Source: Massilia sp. CFBP 13721
Lineage (GTDB): Bacteria; Pseudomonadota; Gammaproteobacteria; Burkholderiales; Burkholderiaceae_D
NCBI RefSeq assembly: GCF_014842025.1
Contig: NZ_JACYUY010000018.1
Span: 17,329-81,328, forward strand
Reading direction: 5' to 3'
DNA: 64,000 bases
Below are positions 33,975-42,892 of the stretch, one piece after another. Within the stretch, counting starts at the first letter, position 1; every line of letters begins with the position of its first letter. The notes beneath the pieces were generated by a model that was not told the DNA's origin, did no database searches, and was given only the letters and a program-made list of their open reading frames with translations. The translations under genes were made by a program, and so were the position numbers.

Positions 33975-33989
33975 GCGAAGGCGACAATA

Positions 33990-35405
33990 ATGACAAAACA
34001 GTCCTCTCTTCCCCCACTCCGCGCCATCGCTGCGAGCGCCCTGGTACTGGTCTTGAGCGGTTGCGCAACGTTCTCGCAGGACGGCGGCCTCGATTCAGTA
34101 TCCGCCCTTACCAAGGAACGCACGGGGCAAGATGTGCGCTTGCCGAAAGCCACCGGGAACGCCGATCCGGCGCGAGAAGAACTCGCCCGGCTCATGAAGT
34201 CTCCTCTTTCTGCAGACGATGCGGTGCGCATCGCGCTGCTTAACAACCGCGGCCTGCGCGCGTCGCTCGCCGGACTGGGTGTGGCCGAGGCCGATCTGGT
34301 CCAGGCTGGCCGGATGAGCAATCCGAGTTTCAGCTTCAGTCGCATGTCGGGTGGCGGGGAAACCGAGATCGAACGCAGTGTGATGTTCGATCTCGTCGGC
34401 CTGGTGACCATCCCGATCCGCCGCGATATAGAGGCCCGCCGCTTCGAAGGTGCCAAGCTGGTCGCCGCCCTTGATGCCGTTAACCTGGCCGCGGACACGC
34501 GCAAGGCCTGGTTCACGGCAGTCGCGGCAAGCCAGTCGGCACGCTATGCCGACCAGGTACGCGAGGCTGCGCAGGCAAGCGCCGAACTGGCCCAGCGCAT
34601 GGCCAGGGTTGGCAACCTGAGTGCGCTGGACCAGGCACGCGAACAGGCCTTCTCGGCCGAGGCGACGGCTCAACTTGCACGGGCGCGGCACAATGCGACC
34701 GCCGCGCGCGAACAGCTTGCCCGCCTCATGGGGGTATGGGGCGAGCATACGGCATTCCAGTTACCCGAGCGCCTGCCGGATCTGCCTGCGGCTCCCCGCG
34801 AAGCCGCCAATATCGAATCGCTGGCCATGGAGCAACGCCTCGACGTGCGCCTGTCCAGACTCGACACCGAATCGACTGCCCGCGCGCTCGGTCTGACGAA
34901 AGCAACGGGCTTTATCAACGTGCTCGACGCCGGTTATGCCAACACCAGCAAATCGGGTTCCCCGCGCGAGAACGGCTATGAGGTCGAGCTCGTGCTGCCG
35001 ATCTTCGACTGGGGCGGCGCACGTGTCGCCAAGGCGCAATCGCTGTACATGCAGGCCGTACACCGCACAGCGCATACCGCAACGGTGGCACGCTCGCAGG
35101 TGCGGGAAGCCTATTCGGCCTACCGGACCACCTATGACCTGAGCAAGCAGTACCGCGACGAGGTCGTCCCCCTGCAGAAAAAAATCTCGGAGGAGACCCT
35201 GCTTCGCTACAACGGCATGCTCGCGAGCGTGTTCGAGCTGCTGGCCGATGCCCGTACCCAGGTCACGGGCGTGAATGCAGCGATCCAGGCCCAGCGCGAT
35301 TATTGGCTTGCCGAGACCGACCTGCAAGCAGCCATCAACGGCAGCGGCGGGGCGTCGGTATCGCTCGGCGCATCGAGCGCCGCCGAAGCCGCACCCGAAC
35401 ATTAA
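33990..35405 (+). CDS. TolC-family outer-membrane lipoprotein
   Basis: This 471-residue protein has a lipoprotein signal (LSGCATFS, Cys at about 25) and the two coiled-coil repeats of outer-membrane factors (about 130-250 and 330-440). It has no pump of its own next to it: the operon continues with a multicopper oxidase, DUF411, CusF and an NTF2-like protein. It may work with the CusBA or CzcA pumps elsewhere in the window. GGCGAC-type upstream sequence gives only a weak ribosome binding site. Confidence 0.85.
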   Translation: MTKQSSLPPLRAIAASALVLVLSGCATFSQDGGLDSVSALTKERTGQDVRLPKATGNADPAREELARLMKSPLSADDAVRIALLNNRGLRASLAGLGVAEADLVQAGRMSNPSFSFSRMSGGGETEIERSVMFDLVGLVTIPIRRDIEARRFEGAKLVAALDAVNLAADTRKAWFTAVAASQSARYADQVREAAQASAELAQRMARVGNLSALDQAREQAFSAEATAQLARARHNATAAREQLARLMGVWGEHTAFQLPERLPDLPAAPREAANIESLAMEQRLDVRLSRLDTESTARALGLTKATGFINVLDAGYANTSKSGSPRENGYEVELVLPIFDWGGARVAKAQSLYMQAVHRTAHTATVARSQVREAYSAYRTTYDLSKQYRDEVVPLQKKISEETLLRYNGMLASVFELLADARTQVTGVNAAIQAQRDYWLAETDLQAAINGSGGASVSLGASSAAEAAPEH

Positions 35406-35419
35406 ACAAGGATTAGCAA

Positions 35420-36814
35420 ATGAGTTCTCGTCGAGATTTCTTCAGCGGCGCCGCAGCACTGGTTGGTGCCGGCCTCGTAACCCGCGCCGGCGCCGCCACG
35501 CTGCCGGAAGCGCCAAGCATGAGCAGTGCGGCGACCCAGCCGCCGCTGGTGCCGCCAAACGGACGCCCCTACAACCCGGTCGTCACCCTGAACGGCTGGA
35601 CCCTGCCCTGGCGTATGAATAACGGTGTCAAGGAGTTCCACCTCATCGCCGAGCCGGTGGTGCGCGAAATTGCCCCCGGCATGAAAGCGAACCTGTGGGG
35701 CTACAACGGCCAGAGCCCGGGTCCGACCATCGAAGTGGTCGAGGGCGACCGGGTACGTATTTTCGTGACCAACCGCCTGCCCGAGCACACCAGCATCCAC
35801 TGGCACGGACAGCGGCTGCCAAACGGCATGGACGGTGTCACCGGGTTGAATCAGCCAGGCATTCAGCCAGGTAAAACCTTCGTTTATGAGTTCGTCGCCC
35901 GCCGGCCCGGCACCTTCATGTACCACCCGCACGCCGATGAAATGGTGCAGATGGCAATGGGAATGATGGGGTTCTGGGTCACACACCCCAAGGATCCGCG
36001 CCAGCATGCGGTCGACCGCGACTTCGTCTTCCTGCTTAACGCGTATGACATCGAGCCGGGCAGCTACACGCCGCGGGTCAATGAGATGACGGACTTCAAC
36101 CTATGGACGATCAACAGTCGCGCCTTTCCCGGCGTCGACACGATGAACGTGCGCCAGGGAGATCGCGTGCGCATCCGCGCAGGCAATCTGACGATGACGA
36201 ACCACCCGATCCACCTGCACGGCCACGAGTTCGAGGTGACGGGCACCGATGGCGGCTGGACCCGGCCGGAGTCGCGCTGGCCCGAGGTCACCACCGATAT
36301 CGCGGTCGGGCAGATGCGCGCGATCGAATTCGTCGCAACCGACTTGGGGGACTGGGCCTTCCACTGCCACAAGTCGCACCACACGATGAACGCGATGGGA
36401 CACAGCGTGCCGAACATGATCGGTGTGGACCATCGCGGCGTCGCGGAAAAGATTTCGAAGCTCGTGCCGGACTACATGGTCATGGGCGACAAGGGGGGAT
36501 CGATGGGCGAAATGGAAATGCCGATTCCGGACAACACACTGCCGATGATGACTGGCCAAGGGCCTTTCGGCGGTGTCGAGATGGGCGGCATGTTCACAGT
36601 GCTCAAGGTTCGCAAGGACCAGAAGCCGGGCGATTACAAGGACCCCGGCTGGTACAAGCATCCGGCAGGCACCGTGGCCTACGAATGGAAAGGCGAGGCA
36701 CCGGCCGTAGTGCGTAGCGGCTCGGCCGGCGGCCAGGCAATGCCCGCCGCGGGCAAGGGGCCGGAGGTCGAGGTGACCGTGCGCAAGCCGGCCGGCCACC
36801 AGGGACACCACTGA
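35420..36814 (+). CDS. Tat-exported multicopper oxidase
   Basis: This 464-residue periplasmic multicopper oxidase has a twin-arginine signal (SSRRDFF). The copper ligands are in place: HWH (SIHWHGQRLPNGMDG), HPH (YHPHADEMVQ), HPIHLHGHEF and HCHKSHHTMNAM near the end. Such enzymes oxidise Cu(I) to the less toxic Cu(II) in the periplasm. It is shorter than the CopA-type oxidase at 49383 and lacks its Met-rich insert. It is the third gene of a plus-strand operon with a CusF-like protein and a DUF411 protein. Confidence 0.92.
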   Translation: MSSRRDFFSGAAALVGAGLVTRAGAATLPEAPSMSSAATQPPLVPPNGRPYNPVVTLNGWTLPWRMNNGVKEFHLIAEPVVREIAPGMKANLWGYNGQSPGPTIEVVEGDRVRIFVTNRLPEHTSIHWHGQRLPNGMDGVTGLNQPGIQPGKTFVYEFVARRPGTFMYHPHADEMVQMAMGMMGFWVTHPKDPRQHAVDRDFVFLLNAYDIEPGSYTPRVNEMTDFNLWTINSRAFPGVDTMNVRQGDRVRIRAGNLTMTNHPIHLHGHEFEVTGTDGGWTRPESRWPEVTTDIAVGQMRAIEFVATDLGDWAFHCHKSHHTMNAMGHSVPNMIGVDHRGVAEKISKLVPDYMVMGDKGGSMGEMEMPIPDNTLPMMTGQGPFGGVEMGGMFTVLKVRKDQKPGDYKDPGWYKHPAGTVAYEWKGEAPAVVRSGSAGGQAMPAAGKGPEVEVTVRKPAGHQGHH

Positions 36815-36839
36815 TCACATCACGAAAAGGAGCAATCCG

Positions 36840-37283
36840 ATGATTCGACGAATCCTTAACCGCGCCGCACTGGCTGCGGCCTTGTGCATCCCGGCGGCCG
36901 CCATGGCGGCGGCCCCTGTCATCGACGTCTACAAGAGCGAGTACTGCGGCTGCTGCGAGGAATGGGTCAAGCACCTCGAAGCGAACGGCATCAAGACCCG
37001 TGTGGCCAACGTTGCGAATCCTTCGGACTACCGCGAGCGCGGCGGCATTCCGGACGCGCTTGGTTCCTGCCATACCGGAATGGTGGGCGGCTATGCCATC
37101 GAAGGCCATGTGCCGGCGTCCGAGATCAAACGGCTGCTCGCGGAAAAACCAAAAGCCAAAGGATTGGCGGTACCCGCGATGCCGCTTGGCTCGCCCGGCA
37201 TGGAAGGTTCGCGCAAGGATCCGTACGACGTTCTGCTGGTGCAGGCCGGCGGCCGTACGTCTGTATACAAGCATTACAACTGA
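36840..37283 (+). CDS. DUF411 metal-binding protein
   Basis: This 147-residue protein has a signal peptide (ends about AMAA, residue 23) and the DUF411 motif YKSEYCGCCEEWVKHLE, with the C-x-C-C cysteines near the start of the mature chain. DUF411 proteins often sit in copper clusters and are thought to bind the metal in the periplasm. GGAG lies before the ATG. It follows the multicopper oxidase by 25 bases. Confidence 0.9.
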   Translation: MIRRILNRAALAAALCIPAAAMAAAPVIDVYKSEYCGCCEEWVKHLEANGIKTRVANVANPSDYRERGGIPDALGSCHTGMVGGYAIEGHVPASEIKRLLAEKPKAKGLAVPAMPLGSPGMEGSRKDPYDVLLVQAGGRTSVYKHYN

Positions 37284-37310
37284 CCAAACCCAACCACGAA
37301 AGGAATCGAC

Positions 37311-37655
37311 ATGAACGCAATTTCCAAACTCGCAATCGCTCTCGTCATGGCAGCTGGCGCAGCAGCCGCCTCCGCGCAGGAACACGCGCACGGCGGCCAC
37401 GAGGCCCATGCCGGCCAGCAGGCGGCAGCGCCGACGCTGGTGGACGCTGAAGTGAAAAAGGTCGACAAGGAGGCGGGAAAAATCACGCTTCGTCACGGTG
37501 ACATCACGAACCTGAACATGCCGGGTATGACCATGGCATTTCGCACGAAGGACGCGGCGATGCTGGACCAGGTAAAGGCCGGCGACAAGGTCACCTTCGC
37601 AGCTGAGCGCGTCAATGGGGCGTTCACGATTGTCCAGCTGCAGAAAGCGCAGTAA
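37311..37655 (+). CDS. CusF-like periplasmic copper-binding protein
   Basis: This 114-residue protein has a signal peptide, a His-rich linker (EHAHGGHEAHAG) and a CusF domain. The CusF site reads LNMPGMTMAF, so Met stands where CusF has Trp; the two Met of MTM remain. It has GGAATC upstream of the ATG and follows DUF411 by 27 bases. It probably binds Cu(I) and feeds an efflux pump or the oxidase. Confidence 0.88.
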   Translation: MNAISKLAIALVMAAGAAAASAQEHAHGGHEAHAGQQAAAPTLVDAEVKKVDKEAGKITLRHGDITNLNMPGMTMAFRTKDAAMLDQVKAGDKVTFAAERVNGAFTIVQLQKAQ

Positions 37656-37821
37656 TCGACGAGGCAGGGCCAACGGCCGAGCAGGCGGAAGTGCGGAGCA
37701 TTCCGCACGCGTGCCTGCGGACGGAGGCTTCAGGCTGGTTGCGGTGCGGGTGGCCGCAACCCCCCCGGTCCGGTTTCGACGCCAACGGCGTCGAGCCGTC
37801 TCCTCACTACAAGGAACGAAA

Positions 37822-38265
37822 ATGATTAAAAAAACGACAACAGGACTCTTTCTGGCCGCCGCGATGACGGGTGCATCGGCAGGCACCCTTGCCGCCTCGC
37901 CCACCGAGGCGCTTGCGGCCTTCCATGATGCCCTCGTCGCAGGAGACAAGGCCCGGGCTACCGGCCTGCTGGCAGCCGACATCGCCATCTACGAGGCCGG
38001 TCATGTAGAACGCTCCCGCGAGGAGTACGCGGGCCACCACCTCGGGGGCGACATGGAGTTTGCGAAGAACTCGACGCGCAAGGTACTCAAGCAAAGCGAG
38101 CGCGTCGACGGCAACACAGCGATCGTGTGGCAAGAAACCGAGACGACTGGCAACCTGCGCGGTACGGCTATCCGCATGCTCGGGACTGAAACGGCCGTTC
38201 TACAGAAAAAGGACGGCGCATGGTCGATCGTCCATGTGCACTGGTCCTCCCGAAAAGCAAAGTAA
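37822..38265 (+). CDS. secreted NTF2-like/SnoaL-type protein (DUF4440-like)
   Basis: This 147-residue protein has a signal peptide (about 1-25) and an NTF2-like fold pattern: ALAAFHDALVAGDKARATGL, IYEAGHVERSREEYAGHH, and a C-terminal strand GAWSIVHVHWSS. The start at 37822 has AAGGAAC upstream. It lies 166 bases after the CusF-like gene in the copper operon. His residues could bind metal, but the fold family is broad and the role is unknown. Confidence 0.8.
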   Translation: MIKKTTTGLFLAAAMTGASAGTLAASPTEALAAFHDALVAGDKARATGLLAADIAIYEAGHVERSREEYAGHHLGGDMEFAKNSTRKVLKQSERVDGNTAIVWQETETTGNLRGTAIRMLGTETAVLQKKDGAWSIVHVHWSSRKAK

Positions 38266-38328
38266 AGCGGGCCATGCCCCGATCGTGCCCCTCGGGACCG
38301 ATCGGGAGCGCCCCGGGCACTGACGCAC

Positions 38329-38598
38329 CTATATCTTGAAGTCGTCGTACGCTACATTGGCGTCGTCCACCCCGAGAGAATGCAGCATCGTCCGGGTAGC
38401 CGACAGCATCCCCGGCGGACCGCACACGTAGAACTCGAGTGCACCGATATCCGGTTAGGTGCGCAGCAGCCCTTTCCGCACTGCTTCATGTACGAGCCCG
38501 CTGCACATGCCAGGTTGCGCTGGTTCCTCGGACCAAGAGCAGGTGCCATTGGAAGTTGGCGTGCTGTTCGGCGAACGCTTGCATTTCCTCGACATTTG
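38329..38598 (-). pseudogene. 3' remnant of the PepSY-ferredoxin reductase gene
   Basis: Minus strand: EEMQAFAEQHANFQWHLLL, then after a frameshift GLVHEAVRKGLLRT, a stop, PDIGALEFYVCGPPGMLSAT and finally DDANVAYDDFKI. All match the C-terminus of the reductase at 56283 (EMREFAENYPNFHWHLVL to YDDFKI). The N-terminal 500 residues are missing. It is a truncated duplicate placed after the copper operon. The remainder of the 38266-38762 gap holds no gene I can support. Confidence 0.9.
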
Positions 38599-38762
38599 GT
38601 GAGGGCCCGCAGGGTTGAACGCCTGGCCGTTTTTCAGTCCACCGCAGCGAAACACTTACTGCTACCCCGGCGACAGAAGGTGCTAACCGTTGCAACGGAT
38701 ATCGCAGTTGAAATGCGCGTGCAAAAATAGCTGTTCGCGCCACAACATATTAGAGGTAAACA

Positions 38763-38966
38763 GTGGAAACGCTTATTGTTCCGGATTCCGTTATGGAGCT
38801 GCTTGCCATGGCAGCCGGCATTTTGGCCATCGTTGTAACTGGTTTCGTCGTGTACAGTGTCTATACAAGGCGTACCAGACGCAGGATATTGAAAGCAGCC
38901 AAGTCCTCGCAACCAGCACAGCGCGAAATCCGGACCGCTTCGGGGCGCAGGAAGAAACGCAAGTGA
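38763..38966 (+). CDS. small single-span membrane protein with a basic tail
   Basis: This 67-residue protein has one hydrophobic span (about 12-33) and a tail ending SGRRKKRK. It resembles in layout the 60-residue protein at 2251. A ribosome-binding-like AGAGG lies before the start. No family is recognised. It precedes the nuclease-like gene by about 210 bases. Confidence 0.5.
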   Translation: METLIVPDSVMELLAMAAGILAIVVTGFVVYSVYTRRTRRRILKAAKSSQPAQREIRTASGRRKKRK

Positions 38967-39178
38967 GGTGCGGAGAAGGCACAGCCCTGGCTTAAAAAGT
39001 GGACGTTCAAGAGAGCGAAGCTCCTGCGGCATGCGGACTACCCAGCTTTTCGCACAAATGGTGAATGTCATTTTCATGGCAATCGAGCGGTGCGCCATAC
39101 CGTCCAGGCTCTGACGGCCCCATTTTCCATTGCTCGGCGTTACAATGTATTTTATTTACCGAACGACCGGAGTCATTT

Positions 39179-40468
39179 TTGAGTCTCGACACAGGTGCCC
39201 CAACCGTACACCAACAGCAGCGGTTAATCGAGCAATGGCGGGCAGACAATGGCGGTTCCTACCAGACCTGGTTCATGTGGGACGAACGCCTGAAGAACTT
39301 CCGATCGATTCGGAGGGGCCTCCAGGTCGTTGTAAAGGAAATACGCGAGAATACCTTTGGCGTAGCCTACCGGGGCTCATCGCTCGAAACCGTCGTCCAT
39401 TCGATTGCTGAACAGCGCCAGATATTCAAAGGAGCCGATCATGCGTTCCTGTGGAAACCAAAACTACGGATCCCCGACATTTACGAGAGCCGGAACAATC
39501 AGCTCGCTTTCGGGCGATTTCTCGACACCTGTTTGTGTTGCGAGCGTGAAGACGACGTCGTCAAGGCTGTTCAACTTCTGGACAGTGTGCAGATCAAAGG
39601 GCTGGGTCCTGCGTGTGCCAACCTGCTGTACTTCCTGCATCCCACCATTGTCCCTCCCAACAATACCGCGATCGTCAAGGGTTTCAACGCATTGTTTGGT
39701 GCGAATGTGAAACTCGGTCGTTGGAGTGAATATCTGGCGATGCGCCGGCGCGTTATCGAATTCAACGAGACGCATCGCAAGCTGCTGTCCAATGACCTGG
39801 GCGCAGTCGCAGGCTTGCTGTTCGATATCGGGACGGGGCGCTACGCACTGGAGGCCGGCAGCTCTCTCTCGGTAGACTGGAAAGCAGACCTGGCAAAGGT
39901 GCATCAGGACAGCGCCGCTGCGACGAAGGCAAGGCTGGCGGCGTTGGAAAACGACCAGAGTCATACGCAGGTCCAAGGATGGCTGCGAGATCTTGGCGCG
40001 TCTCTCGGATACCGGGTCTGGATCGCAAATAACGACAAGGGGCGGGAATACGCCGGTGGCAAGCTCGGCGACCATTGTCTCACTGAGCTTCCTCAGTTCA
40101 TTCGCTCGAGCCCGGCATGCGACACGATCGCACTCATTGACGTTCTCTGGTTGGATCCGGGAAGCGGAAAGATCGCGATGGCGTTTGAAGTCGAGCACAG
40201 TACAAGCATTTACTCCGGCATCGTCCGGATGCTCGATCTCGCCCTTGGGGTTCCGGAACACGACGGATCGACGTTCTTCCTGATTGCCCCGGACGCACGC
40301 GAGCAGGATGTCCGCAACCAGTTCGCTCGTCCGGCCTTTTCCCGGGTCAGCGGACTCGACGTGCGCTACATCAGTTATGGAGAGCTGGCCAAGCATCGCG
40401 ACGCGATAGCGCGTTTCGGCCACGGCGCGAAAGGCGTGTTGGCAATTTCGACCCCGCTGACGAGCTAA
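39179..40468 (+). CDS. nuclease-like protein with helix-hairpin-helix-like and PD-(D/E)xK-like regions
   Basis: From TTG 39179 the protein has 429 residues. The TTG is chosen because GGAG lies six bases upstream; the frame stays open further 5'. Around residue 145-180 a stretch IKGLGPACANLLYFLHPTIV followed by PPNNTAIVKGFN resembles the helix-hairpin-helix region of DNA glycosylases. Near the end, ALIDVLWLD and MAFEVEHSTSIYSGIVRM give an ID-x(n)-ExE arrangement like a PD-(D/E)xK nuclease core. Homologues with a FEIE-STSIYSGLLRM motif occur in restriction-type proteins as I recall them. No methylase or second defence gene is next to it. A role in DNA cleavage or defence is an inference. Confidence 0.6.
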   Translation: MSLDTGAPTVHQQQRLIEQWRADNGGSYQTWFMWDERLKNFRSIRRGLQVVVKEIRENTFGVAYRGSSLETVVHSIAEQRQIFKGADHAFLWKPKLRIPDIYESRNNQLAFGRFLDTCLCCEREDDVVKAVQLLDSVQIKGLGPACANLLYFLHPTIVPPNNTAIVKGFNALFGANVKLGRWSEYLAMRRRVIEFNETHRKLLSNDLGAVAGLLFDIGTGRYALEAGSSLSVDWKADLAKVHQDSAAATKARLAALENDQSHTQVQGWLRDLGASLGYRVWIANNDKGREYAGGKLGDHCLTELPQFIRSSPACDTIALIDVLWLDPGSGKIAMAFEVEHSTSIYSGIVRMLDLALGVPEHDGSTFFLIAPDAREQDVRNQFARPAFSRVSGLDVRYISYGELAKHRDAIARFGHGAKGVLAISTPLTS

Positions 40469-40503
40469 GTCGATCCGTTGCAGTCAGTCTGGCTTGTTCC
40501 GTA

Positions 40504-40526
40504 CACGTCCCGTACTTCGGGACGTG
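40504..40526. terminator. perfect hairpin between convergent genes
   Basis: CACGTCCCG (40504-40512), loop TACTT, CGGGACGTG (40518-40526). It lies between the ends of the nuclease-like gene and the cytochrome c gene. No T-run follows, so the terminator role is uncertain. Confidence 0.5.
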
Positions 40527-40528
40527 GC

Positions 40529-41212
40529 TCAGTGTGCGTGCTCAGCTTCGGGCGCTGGCTTGGGGGACGTCGCATGGTCCATGTCTGGCATGCCGCCTGG
40601 ATGTTCGCCCTCCCCTTCGGCATGCCCCTCTCCAGCGTGCGCGTCTTCGCCCGATCTGCCTTCGTCATGACCCGCGCCTGCACCGGCATGGGAATGTCCA
40701 GAGCTCTTGGCAACCATAGCGCGATACCCTTGGGCATCGAGATCCGGCAGTTGCTGCAGGAACCCGACCATATTCCAGATTTCTTCGTCGTTCATGCTTT
40801 TGCCCCAAGCCGGCATACCGGATGTTTTTATCCCATGCTTGACCGCCCAAAACGCGTGTCCTGGTTCAACGCGGGCTTTCGAAAGGTTTGGGGGGGCCGG
40901 ATATAGACCCCTGCTCAGCTCGGTCTCTGCCATACCCGGGGCCAAATGGCATTGCGCACACATGGCGTTATAGTTTCCCGCGCCCTTGACTGTCCGGCCA
41001 GGGTCCTGAAGGACAGGTACTTTGATACTTTGCGCGCGTACCTCGATCGAGCGTTCGCGCATATAGTCGAGCAACGAATAGACTGGTGCGGAATGTTGCG
41101 CGTCGGCGCCGAAGTTGTACACGCCAAAATGCGCGAACAGGGCAAAAATCAGAGCGCCGCCTGCAAGTAGGACTGCGGTCGTCCCCAGGATGTGTTTGGT
41201 GATCGGTTTCAT
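40529..41212 (-). CDS. membrane-anchored c-type cytochrome with a His-rich tail
   Basis: This 227-residue protein has an N-terminal anchor or signal (about 8-28), one haem c site CAQCH (about residue 85) and a Met ligand candidate in TSGMPAWGKSMNDEEIWNMV. The last 60 residues are rich in His, Gly, Glu and Asp (GHSHAGAGAGHDEG, HPGGMPDMDH), which may bind metal. Its start overlaps the stop of an upstream frame by four bases (ATGA). It may serve electron transfer to a periplasmic oxidase; partners are unknown. Confidence 0.85.
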   Translation of the reverse strand: MKPITKHILGTTAVLLAGGALIFALFAHFGVYNFGADAQHSAPVYSLLDYMRERSIEVRAQSIKVPVLQDPGRTVKGAGNYNAMCAQCHLAPGMAETELSRGLYPAPPNLSKARVEPGHAFWAVKHGIKTSGMPAWGKSMNDEEIWNMVGFLQQLPDLDAQGYRAMVAKSSGHSHAGAGAGHDEGRSGEDAHAGEGHAEGEGEHPGGMPDMDHATSPKPAPEAEHAH

Positions 41213-41589
41213 TCGCTCTTTCTGTTTCCATTTACTTCATCACGGGGGAGCATTCTCGGGGACCAGGCGTTAAGGTGATGGCCATCGGGCGTCGGCAGCG
41301 AGGCGCATTCGCATCTGCGATCCTTGGCGCCGTCATCGAGCTCATGGACGGCACGAGATGCGTCTTCTGAATTTTGTGCAAGGCTTGACGATACTATTTT
41401 GACGGCGCCTCCTTCATTCTTTCCGTGCGCAAGCGCACGATAGGTGAGTTTCACCGGTGCGTTTCGTAATGAAGGAATCTGGAAGCTGGCACGGTCCGTA
41501 ACACTTGATTCAACTTGCGGGCCAGCTTCCCATAGGCCAAGAATGCGACCTCGACTCGGTTGTTGACGCAGCAGTATCGTGCGAACCAT
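41209..41589 (-). CDS. hypothetical protein, start uncertain
   Basis: This frame of about 126 residues (MVRTILLRQQ...) runs to a stop that overlaps the cytochrome start (ATGA). That overlap is the main support. It has a motif DRRCECASLPTPDGHHLNAW near the end with two Cys and His, no clear signal peptide, and no family I recognise. Upstream it approaches the divergent gene at 41618. It could be a chance frame. Confidence 0.35.
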   Translation of the reverse strand: MVRTILLRQQPSRGRILGLWEAGPQVESSVTDRASFQIPSLRNAPVKLTYRALAHGKNEGGAVKIVSSSLAQNSEDASRAVHELDDGAKDRRCECASLPTPDGHHLNAWSPRMLPRDEVNGNRKSE

Positions 41590-41601
41590 CAATTTTGCAT
41601 G

Positions 41602-41610
41602 TGCTAAATT
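41602..41610 (+). promoter_or_regulatory. extended -10 element seven bases before the ATG at 41618
   Basis: TG-C-TAAATT (41602-41610), then seven bases to the ATG with no Shine-Dalgarno. The expected start of transcription falls on or next to the ATG. Confidence 0.65.
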
Positions 41611-41617
41611 ATCTAGC

Positions 41618-42025
41618 ATGCGCCCATTTGTTCGACTCCTCATGTTTTGGATACTGATCGCGTCTCTGCCCGTGCAAGGCATCGCTGCCTCGGTTATATC
41701 GGCATGCACGATGGAGCACGGAGTTACCGTCATTCCATATCCGGGAACGATAGCTCACGGCGATGAGTCCGAGATGATGACCCTCCATGTGGCGGAGCTT
41801 GCCAGCTCCCCTGTCACTCACCAGAATATGCCTTGTGAACATGGGGCGCATCAGAAGCACTCGTCCTGCCGAATCTGCAGTTCCTGTTGCACAGGCGTGT
41901 CAGCACCCCCACCGTTCGCAATTCCCTTTTCCCTGAGTGCCCATTTTGTGAACGATACCGTTCCCACGATCTCTTCGTTTACGGGTTGGATTCCGTCCCG
42001 TATCGAGCGGCCGCCGCGCGTGTAA
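41618..42025 (+). CDS. short secreted Cys/His-rich protein with ERPPR tail, member B
   Basis: This 135-residue protein begins MRPFVRLLMFWILIASLPVQ (signal peptide, cut near GIAA), has a His/Glu/Met middle (EHGAHQKHSSC), the cluster SSCRICSSCCTGVSAPP and the tail FTGWIPSRIERPPRV. It belongs to the group with members at 33086, 53842 and 62154. It stands alone, upstream of a DUF305 gene. Its function is not known. Confidence 0.8.
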   Translation: MRPFVRLLMFWILIASLPVQGIAASVISACTMEHGVTVIPYPGTIAHGDESEMMTLHVAELASSPVTHQNMPCEHGAHQKHSSCRICSSCCTGVSAPPPFAIPFSLSAHFVNDTVPTISSFTGWIPSRIERPPRV

Positions 42026-42322
42026 GTCACCCATCCCATCCGTCGGCTAACCGTGAGCTGGCTGTGCCAACTGCTCACTGTTCTCCGCCATTAATGCTAA
42101 TGCAAGACGCGGCCGATTGTGCTTCCGCTCGTGTTCAATGTCGCCTGGATTGGCTGGCAACGAATAAGTCGGTTGCTGTGCGAATGCGGCTCCCGTGCCG
42201 GCCACGAAAACGAAGTTTGAGGAGTATTACTCCCGAAGACTCGCTTCGAAATACGGGCTGTGATGACGCCGACGATGTCATCCGGCGCCGCTCAGATCGA
42301 TAAACTCAAAAAGGAGAAAGAC

Positions 42323-42817
42323 ATGAAAGAATCACACGCGCATCATCAAGACCACGCAATGGCAGCAATGAAGTACACGACATTCGCAAAAATGATCGTT
42401 GTTGGAACTGCCATCATGTTCGGACTGATGTATCTGAATACCTATGCAGTTGATCACATTTTTTTCAGCGAAACAAGGGCTTTCATGGCACTCATCATGG
42501 GTGCCACGATGGCGATTGTGATGCTCGCGTTCATGTGGAAGATGTATCCGAACAAAGGGACCAACATTGGAATCCTTGTGGCAAGCGTCGCGGTATTTCT
42601 TATATCACTGTGGTTAGTCCGCAGCCAAGCGACGGTGGACGATCGAGCCTATATGCGCGCCATGATCCCCCACCACTCGATTGCCATCCTGACCAGCGAG
42701 CGCGCGAACATTACTGACCCGCGAGTTCGCAAACTCGCTGATGGGATCATCGCCGCTCAGAAAAAAGAAATTGGAGAAATGAAGGAATACATCCGTGATT
42801 TGGAGAAACAAAATTAA
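42323..42817 (+). CDS. membrane-anchored DUF305 protein
   Basis: This 164-residue protein has a His-rich start (HAHHQDHAMAA), three hydrophobic spans (about 25-45, 55-72, 83-99) and a DUF305 unit with MRAMIPHHSIAILTSERA and a helix with IIAAQKKEIGEMKEYI. The metal-binding His pair is in PHH. The ATG at 42323 has AAGGAG upstream. It is the third DUF305 gene and differs from the other two in being membrane-bound. It precedes czcE in the convergent orientation. Confidence 0.88.
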   Translation: MKESHAHHQDHAMAAMKYTTFAKMIVVGTAIMFGLMYLNTYAVDHIFFSETRAFMALIMGATMAIVMLAFMWKMYPNKGTNIGILVASVAVFLISLWLVRSQATVDDRAYMRAMIPHHSIAILTSERANITDPRVRKLADGIIAAQKKEIGEMKEYIRDLEKQN

Positions 42818-42892
42818 TTAGTGATAAGTGGTTTTCCAACTGCCGGGTGCACGGGTGGGACGCCCGGGTTCCCGGCGTTGGCCTTGTGTGTA

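Noticed and set aside
38276..38306. Inverted CCCGATCG/CGATCGGG after the NTF2-like gene as terminator
   Set aside because: No T-run follows, so support is too weak.
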